Position numbers and translations under genes: made by a program
NCBI GenBank assembly: GCA_038207745.1
Contig: JBBQZL010000096.1
Coordinates: 1-9,992 of the forward strand
DNA: 9,992 nucleotides
From: JBBQZL01 sp038207745
GTDB lineage: Bacteria > Actinomycetota > Thermoleophilia > Solirubrobacterales > 70-9
Reading direction: 5' to 3'
The notes under the pieces: generated by a model
Seen by the model: the letters and a program-made list of their open reading frames with translations, nothing else
Databases searched by the model: none
Told to the model about the DNA's origin: nothing
Shown: positions 5,748 to 9,992 of the stretch, piece by piece
How the letters are laid out: every line of letters starts with the position of its first letter
Numbering within the stretch: position 1 is the first letter of the stretch

Positions 5748-7019
5748 ATGAGCAGCATCGAAACCCCTCCCCCTCTGACTATCACCAACGCCACCGTCGA
5801 TGGGGAGGGAGTCGCGGTGCGATGCCTTGACGGACTGATCGAATCGATCGGGCCCGCCACCACCCCCGTTGCCGAGGACGTGGTGATCGACGCCGAGGGA
5901 TGCCAGATCGTCGAGGCAACGGTAAATGGCCACACCCATGCAGCGATGACGCTGTTTCGCGGCATCGGCGACGACCTGCCGCTGATGCAGTGGCTGCGCG
6001 AGAAGATCTGGCCGATCGAGGCGAGGATCGATGCCGAAGACATCTACTGGGGCACCCGCCTTGCCTGCCTCGAGATGATCCGGACCGGCACCACGCGGTT
6101 CTGGGATATGTACTGGGAGCCGGAGTCAGGTGCCCAGGCAATACTGGACTCGGGGCTGAGCGCCGTGGTCGGCGCGCCGTTGATCGACGTCCAGGACGGA
6201 CCCGGTGCGCTTCGCGAACGCGCGCTGGAGAGCATCAGGACCCTGAGCGGGTTCGGCAACCGGATCGGCGCCTGCCTTGCACCGCACGCGATATACACCG
6301 TCAGCCCGGAGTCTCTGCGTTTGATCGGAGAGCTTTCCATCGAACATGAGATGCCGATCGAGATCCATCTGTCCGAGACCGAGGAAGAGGTGGCCGAGTG
6401 CCTCGACCTCCATGGCGTGCGCCCGGCCTTCCACCTCGACGCCTGCGGAGTCCTGACGGATCGGACACTCCTGGCCCATGGTGTCTGGCTCGACCGGGCT
6501 GAGCTGGAGCTGATTGCGGAGCGCGGCGCGACCGTGGTCACCAACCCGGTCGCCAACATGAAGCTCGCGGTCGGCGCTGCATTTCCGCTGCCAACAGCGC
6601 GTGACACCGGCGTGTCGATCGGGATGGGGACGGATGGACCGGGCTCAAACAACGGCCTCGACATGATCAGCGACCTGAAGATGCTTGCGCTGATCCAGAA
6701 GCACTCCAACGCCGACGCTGCCGTGATCGGCACCCGTGAGGTGTGGGAGATCGCGACGGGCCAGAATGCCCCGCTGCTTGGCGGAAACGAGCGCGGACTC
6801 AGAGCCGGGGCGGCGGCGGACCTGTTGATCCTGCGCTCCGACAGCACCGAGCTGAGCGTCGGCAGCCTCCATGCCGGGCTTGTCTACGCAGCATCCGGGT
6901 CGATCGTCCGGTCCACGATCGCCGGCGGCGCGGTTGTGATGCGCGACGGGATCATCGAGAACTCCGACGAGGTGATCGCGAAGGCGAAGGAGCGCGCGGC
7001 CCGTCTCGGGCTGGCCTAG
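5748..7019 (+). CDS. Amidohydrolase of the 5'-methylthioadenosine/S-adenosylhomocysteine deaminase family
   Basis: A 423-residue metal-dependent hydrolase of the amidohydrolase superfamily (MtaD/TrzN/AtzA group). The family deaminates MTA, SAH or related 6-aminopurines, and some members dechlorinate triazines. Metal and catalytic residues are all visible: NGHTHAAMTLFRG (His62, His64), EIHLSET (His207, Glu210), LLAHGVWL (His244) and GTDGPGSNN (Asp296). The TIM barrel is flanked by the usual composite beta-sandwich (1-55 and about 350-400). IGDDLPLMQWLREKIWPIE is typical of MTA/SAH deaminases rather than of triazine hydrolases. The ATG at 5748 follows an AAAGGG site; the frame is open upstream to 5673, but those residues do not look like the family. 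It is divergent from the LysR gene and probably controlled by it. The exact substrate cannot be set by sequence. Confidence 0.88.
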   Translation: MSSIETPPPLTITNATVDGEGVAVRCLDGLIESIGPATTPVAEDVVIDAEGCQIVEATVNGHTHAAMTLFRGIGDDLPLMQWLREKIWPIEARIDAEDIYWGTRLACLEMIRTGTTRFWDMYWEPESGAQAILDSGLSAVVGAPLIDVQDGPGALRERALESIRTLSGFGNRIGACLAPHAIYTVSPESLRLIGELSIEHEMPIEIHLSETEEEVAECLDLHGVRPAFHLDACGVLTDRTLLAHGVWLDRAELELIAERGATVVTNPVANMKLAVGAAFPLPTARDTGVSIGMGTDGPGSNNGLDMISDLKMLALIQKHSNADAAVIGTREVWEIATGQNAPLLGGNERGLRAGAAADLLILRSDSTELSVGSLHAGLVYAASGSIVRSTIAGGAVVMRDGIIENSDEVIAKAKERAARLGLA

Positions 7020-7027
7020 AGCGGACC

Positions 7028-7066
7028 GACCCCCGAGGGGTTCTGGTCACTTCAGGCCCCGGGGCC
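7028..7066. terminator. Hairpins between convergent amidohydrolase and M23 genes
   Basis: The 66-bp gap between the two stops contains GACCCC-CGA-GGGGTT (7028-7042, six pairs including one G-T) and the perfect palindrome GGCCCCGGGGCC (7055-7066). Neither is followed by a T-run on either strand. The position between convergent genes suggests a shared transcription end, but the structures are too GC-simple to be sure. Confidence 0.35.
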
Positions 7067-7085
7067 GAACGCCGTTCCTCCGGTT

Positions 7086-8318
7086 CTACAGGTAGCCCAT
7101 CGGATCGACGGCGGTGCCGTTGATCCGGACTTCGAAGTGGAGATGGGGGCCCGTGCTGGACCCGGTGTTGCCGGAGTATCCGATCACCTGGCCCTGCTTG
7201 ACGCTCTGACCCGATGAGACGGCGAAGCTCGATTGATGTCCGTAACAGGTGGAGAGACCGCCGCCGTGGTCGATGCAGGTGTAGTTGCCGTACCCCCCCG
7301 TGTAGGCGGCGATGATCACGTTGCCTGCCTTGGCGGCACGGATCGGTGTCCCCTCGGGGACCGCGATATCGATGCCCTCATGGAGACGACCCCATCGGTA
7401 GCCGAAAGGAGAGGTCAGGGTTCCCTGCAGAGGCCAGATCAGACCGGCTGAGCTGGGGGGGCCGACGGGGCCCGCCGGGAGTAGCGGCAGGCCTGAAGTT
7501 GCGGCGATCTGCTTTTGGATCTTGGCCGAGATGCTGCTCTCGATCTCCTCGAGGTGATTGACCTTCTCGCTGACGCCATCGAGAACCGTCTGGCGCCTTG
7601 CCTTGACAGAGGCCAGGGCCCCGCGCTGGGTCTCGAGCGTCGATCGCGTGTCGACCAGTTCCTGCTTCTGGCCGGCGATCGTGTCGCGGGCGCTCTGGAT
7701 CGTCTCCTTGGCCCGCTTCAGCCGCTCGACCAGGTTCTGGGCCTGATCCCGAAGGCTCTTGACGCGATTGATCACGTTCTCGTCCTGTGCCTGGATCATC
7801 GAGATGAACTCCGCCCGCTGGACCATGTCCTCGTATCCGTTCGAGGCGAGGATCACCGAGGTCATGTCAGGGCTGCCGGATTGGTAGATCGCAACCAACC
7901 GCGCACGCAGATCTTCGAGGGCACGATGCAGATGACGACGGACCTGACGAAGCTCCGTCCTGCCCTTGTCCAGTGCATTGACCGCCTTGTCGAGCTCGGC
8001 CTGCTTCGCCTCGAGTTGAGCCTCGACGGCGATCTCCCGGCTGCGCAGAACCGCCACCGCGTCGGAGAGCTTGTTCATCCTGCCGCTGAGCTGCTCGATG
8101 TCCTTCGTCAGCACACCCTGCTGCTCCTTCACCTTGCCCAGCTTGCCCTGGGTGGCATCGAGCTTGTTGTTCAGACCAGCGGCGCCTGCTGATCCGACTC
8201 CACCAAGGCTGAGGCCGACCAGCAGCAGGATCAGCAAGAGAAGGAAGCGGGTTGAGAAAAGCGCGCCAGGGTGGGCGCGAGCAGGGAGAACGTGGGATGT
8301 CCTGGCTTGGTTTCGCAA
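7086..8318 (-). CDS. Exported coiled-coil M23 family peptidoglycan metallopeptidase (CwlO/PcsB/EnvC-like layout)
   Basis: About 410 residues. A hydrophobic signal segment (about 20-40, RFLLLLILLLVGLSLGG) ends in an Ala/Gly-rich cleavage-like site. Two long coiled-coil blocks follow (about 49-145 and 175-275), then a Pro/Gly linker and a C-terminal LytM/M23 domain. The zinc and catalytic residues are complete: RLHEGID (His313, Asp317), CYGHQ (His361) and PHLHFEV (His392, His394). It should cut peptide cross-links of peptidoglycan outside the membrane, probably kept inactive by its coiled coil as in PcsB and EnvC. Cys348 and Cys358 could form a disulfide. The start is weakly supported: TTG at 8318 gives a plausible signal peptide but lacks a good ribosome site, while the frame continues to a TTG at 8468, which would put about 70 residues before the signal. 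It is the last of four minus-strand genes. Confidence 0.85.
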   Translation of the reverse strand: MRNQARTSHVLPARAHPGALFSTRFLLLLILLLVGLSLGGVGSAGAAGLNNKLDATQGKLGKVKEQQGVLTKDIEQLSGRMNKLSDAVAVLRSREIAVEAQLEAKQAELDKAVNALDKGRTELRQVRRHLHRALEDLRARLVAIYQSGSPDMTSVILASNGYEDMVQRAEFISMIQAQDENVINRVKSLRDQAQNLVERLKRAKETIQSARDTIAGQKQELVDTRSTLETQRGALASVKARRQTVLDGVSEKVNHLEEIESSISAKIQKQIAATSGLPLLPAGPVGPPSSAGLIWPLQGTLTSPFGYRWGRLHEGIDIAVPEGTPIRAAKAGNVIIAAYTGGYGNYTCIDHGGGLSTCYGHQSSFAVSSGQSVKQGQVIGYSGNTGSSTGPHLHFEVRINGTAVDPMGYL

Positions 8319-8341
8319 AATCTTAAGCGGCGGGCGGGGCG

Positions 8342-8445
8342 GGTTACCCGGGGTGATTCGTGCCTGGAACCCTGATTCCCTCCAGCCGATAACCACCAAA
8401 AGGGTGGCATATCCGCCACCCGGGGTGTGATCGCATCGGCGCGCT
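8342..8445 (-). promoter_or_regulatory. Structured leader upstream of the M23 gene; weak resemblance to a cyclic-di-AMP (ydaO) riboswitch
   Basis: Read on the minus strand this region begins GCGCCGATGCG and contains two mutually exclusive stems that share GCCACC/GGTGG segments: GGTGGC-N6-GCCACC (8420-8403) and CCACC-N5-GGTGG (8407-8393). It then reads GGTTATCGGC, GGAGGGAATCAGGGTTCC and a GGGTAACCC end. The order GCCGA, GG-rich stem, CTTTTGG-GGTTATC, AGGGA recalls the ydaO element, which precedes cell-wall hydrolase genes in Actinobacteria. The hallmark CAGCTAACC segment is not present as such, so this is a suggestion only. A TAAGAT -10-like box (8328-8323) nearby could instead start a shorter transcript. 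Confidence 0.25.
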
Positions 8446-8501
8446 GCAAGGGGCTGTCCACTTTGCAATCCTGCGACCGCCGCGATCGGCTGAAGGCCCG
8501 A

Positions 8502-8801
8502 TCACCTGAAATCGAGTGCCGAGAGTGCCTCTTCACGAGAAACTCCCTCCACCCTGACGACCTTCTCCCGGGACTTCTGACCGGAATCGATCGTGACCTG
8601 GCCCCGCGCCACGCCGAGTCGCTTTGCGAGGATCCTGCACACCCCGATGTTCGCCCGACTATCAATCGGAGGGTCTGTGACCCTGACGACAAGCGAATCA
8701 CCCCTGACTCCGCTGATCCCGGCCCTCGCCGATCGCGGCATCACCCTGACGGTGATCCGAACGCCACCCGCAACCGAACTTATCTTTGGAATGCCGGACA
8801 C
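8502..8801 (-). CDS. DUF167/YggU family protein
   Basis: A 99-residue protein with the DUF167 (YggU, UPF0235) pattern: VRITVRVMPRSARAGISGVR near the N terminus, then SLVVRVTDPPIDSRAN, ILAKRLGV and SGQKSREKVVRVEG. The family is a small alpha/beta fold widespread in bacteria and eukaryotes with no proven biochemical role. The usual DGKAN motif reads DSRAN here, a mild variation. The start is GTG at 8801, about 13 residues before the first family strand; no Shine-Dalgarno sequence is seen. It lies between the PPOX gene (143 bp upstream) and the M23 gene on the same strand, without obvious functional link. The gap 8802-8944 shows no gene or element apart from the palindrome at its far end. Confidence 0.85.
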   Translation of the reverse strand: MSGIPKISSVAGGVRITVRVMPRSARAGISGVRGDSLVVRVTDPPIDSRANIGVCRILAKRLGVARGQVTIDSGQKSREKVVRVEGVSREEALSALDFR

Positions 8802-8936
8802 GATGTACAGGATCGCGCCAAACGCCTGATCGGGACTCCAGCCACCGGGGAATCAGCCCGGGGACACAAGACTCCAGGCTCTCTCGCAGGACCCGGGTCG
8901 CCCCACGGCGTCCCGATCGCCGATCCGCTCTCCACT

Positions 8937-8956
8937 CCGGCCGGCTAGCCGGCCGG
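8937..8956. terminator. Perfect 20-bp GC palindrome across the PPOX stop codon
   Basis: CCGGCCGG-CTAG-CCGGCCGG reads the same on both strands and would fold into an all-GC 8-bp stem with a CUAG loop. The TAG stop of the PPOX gene (8947-8945) lies in the loop. No T-run follows, so it is not a standard intrinsic terminator; it could act as one in a high-GC actinobacterium or protect the mRNA end. Confidence 0.4.
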
Positions 8957-9349
8957 CGGCGTGTAACTGACCTTGTCCGGCTCGATCCGGACGATCACGC
9001 GAACCTCGCCGGGTCCGCGGAACGGGTACTCGTCGGCACCGATGTACCGCTTCGCAAGCGCATTGATGTCATCGTCGGCACCTTCCTGGGTGACTTCGGT
9101 GACATGACCCTGGATCAAAAGTGCCTCGTACTGATTCTCAGAGTTGGTCACCGAGATGCCGACCCTGGGATCTCGCCTCAGGTTGTTCGGCTTCAGACGT
9201 CCCTCTGCGGTGTTGAAGGTGACGATGTCACCTTGATGCCCGATCCAGACCGGCGTCACCTGTGGTGAACCATCCGGCATCAGGGTAGCCACGTGGGCGA
9301 AGTTCTTGCCCTCGAGAAGATGGTAGGCGTCCCCCGGGATCCTCTCCAT
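8945..9349 (-). CDS. PPOX-class, F420-dependent-type oxidoreductase (pyridoxamine 5'-phosphate oxidase-like fold)
   Basis: A 134-residue split-barrel protein. The segments HVATLMPDGSPQVTPVW (19-35), FNTAEGRLKPNNLRRDPRVG (45-64) and the final VRIEPDKVSYTPP match the PPOX class F420-dependent enzymes common in mycobacteria, Streptomyces and related groups. These bind F420 (some bind FMN or heme) and reduce varied small molecules; the conserved K53xxN56L-R-DPR block normally holds the cofactor phosphate. The size is normal for this single-domain group. The ATG at 9349 is supported by an AAGGAG site about 8 nt upstream. It follows the FAD oxidoreductase by 116 bp on the same strand; that gap shows no clear terminator. 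The substrate is unknown. Confidence 0.87.
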   Translation of the reverse strand: MERIPGDAYHLLEGKNFAHVATLMPDGSPQVTPVWIGHQGDIVTFNTAEGRLKPNNLRRDPRVGISVTNSENQYEALLIQGHVTEVTQEGADDDINALAKRYIGADEYPFRGPGEVRVIVRIEPDKVSYTPPAG

Positions 9350-9465
9350 TGCTTCTGCTCCTTCTGTAGTCCTCGTGGAATTGTGATTCTCGACAATCTC
9401 CCGCCACCCAGAACTCTAGACACCTGGCGAATCCGGCGGACCGTCTTTTTCCTGTCCCGGATCGA

Positions 9466-9992
9466 CTACCTGACGATGTGGACGCCCATCAGCTCCGGAA
9501 CCCTTGCGATCGCTGAAACAAGTGGATCCGCCGTACGACCCTCTTCCTCGGCCTTCTCCTTGCGGATCATCGCCGCCCGGATTGCGGTTCCGCCGATCCA
9601 TCGAAGCGGCTCGGGCGGGACCGTCGAGAGATCCGATGCCGGTTCCACCAGGGAAAGGCGCGAGAGATCGTCGCGAAGGTCGAGCGCGAGTGAGGCGAGT
9701 GTCCGGCCGACCATCTGCGACGGCCCGACACCGTTTCCCGTGTACCCGAAGGCTGCGAGTGCCCCGTCGGGGAGTTGGCTGATCACGGGCAGGTGATTTG
9801 GCGAGACGTCGATCGGCCCTCCCCAGGCATGCGTGACCCTGCGTCCCTCAAGCCCGGGGAAGAACGAGCGAAGATCTCGGATCACCTGGCCGACGACTTC
9901 CGTGTCGAGGTGGGCCCGGCCACCGATCCGGGACCCACAGATCATCCGGCCTCCACCCCATCCAAAGGCGATCCGGCCGTCAGGAGTGGTGC
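9466..9992 (-). CDS. FAD-dependent oxidoreductase, DAO family (amine/amino-acid oxidase-like), C-terminal part
   Basis: The gene runs off the window, so only the last 174 residues are seen. They begin with TPDGRIAFGWGGGRMICGSR, the substrate-domain strand typical of DAO-type oxidoreductases related to gamma-glutamylputrescine oxidase. Next come LRSFFPGLEGRRVTHAWGGP (about 41-60), GYTGNGVGPSQMVGRTLASL (about 83-102), which lines the FAD site near the C terminus, and EPLRWIGG (about 128-135). The tail of about 40 residues after that is charged and family-like. The N-terminal Rossmann segment with its GxGxxG motif lies outside, so neither cofactor binding nor substrate can be checked. The frame at the edge is open, with no start in the visible part fitting the fold; an ATG at 9945 lies within the conserved domain. 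Confidence 0.85.
   Translation of the reverse strand, partial: TTPDGRIAFGWGGGRMICGSRIGGRAHLDTEVVGQVIRDLRSFFPGLEGRRVTHAWGGPIDVSPNHLPVISQLPDGALAAFGYTGNGVGPSQMVGRTLASLALDLRDDLSRLSLVEPASDLSTVPPEPLRWIGGTAIRAAMIRKEKAEEEGRTADPLVSAIARVPELMGVHIVR

Noticed and set aside
7515..8192. A long plus-strand frame opposite the M23 peptidase gene.
   Set aside because: It mirrors the coiled-coil coding region, has no domain character, and is explained by high GC and codon bias of the minus-strand gene.
8427..8948. A 173-codon plus-strand frame opposite the DUF167 gene.
   Set aside because: It is antisense to a clear DUF167 gene, rich in Arg/Pro/Asp as GC-rich shadow frames are, and has no start signal.

Overview
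The window is high-GC bacterial chromosome with about a dozen genes on both strands. Codon use, short leaders with TANNNT-type -10 boxes directly before some start codons, an F420-type PPOX oxidoreductase, a DUF5679 zinc-ribbon-like protein, a DUF6328 membrane protein and a CwlO/PcsB-like M23 peptidase all suggest an actinobacterium, perhaps of the class Thermoleophilia (Solirubrobacterales). That placement is inferred from gene content; there is no rRNA or other phylogenetic marker here.

Left part (1-4245). A membrane-anchored cupredoxin (+) carries a coiled coil and a short collagen-like Gly-X-Y stretch. It is followed by a 48-residue DUF5679 protein (+) that converges on a PlsC-type acyltransferase (-); the two genes take their stop codons from one CTAG. 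Divergent from the acyltransferase is the most unusual gene of the window: one continuous reading frame that joins an enoyl-CoA hydratase/isomerase (crotonase) domain to a RelA/SpoT/Mesh1-type HD hydrolase domain. A DUF6328 four-helix membrane protein (-) runs into its 3' end from the other strand. A small two-helix membrane protein (+) is divergent from DUF6328.

Middle part (4281-7019). A LysR-type regulator (-) is interrupted by one in-frame amber codon, with the rest of the effector-binding domain intact. An intergenic region of about 530 bp, clearly lower in GC over part of its length, separates it from a divergent MTA/SAH deaminase-family amidohydrolase (+). This region holds a perfect inverted repeat with T-N11-A geometry over the LysR start codon, an imperfect second copy, and a further half-site near a candidate deaminase promoter. 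This is the classical layout for a LysR regulator acting on itself and on a divergent target.

Right part (7020-9992). Four genes lie on the minus strand. In transcription order they are a truncated FAD-dependent amine/amino-acid oxidase (DAO family, cut by the window edge), a PPOX-class F420-type oxidoreductase whose stop codon sits in a perfect 20-bp palindrome, a DUF167/YggU protein, and an exported coiled-coil M23 metallopeptidase. The peptidase is preceded by a leader with competing hairpins that partly resembles a cyclic-di-AMP (ydaO) riboswitch.

There is no CRISPR array, insertion sequence, tRNA, rRNA or phage gene that I can see. The best candidates for something undescribed are the crotonase-HD fusion and the regulator-operator-deaminase unit with its nonsense-interrupted regulator.
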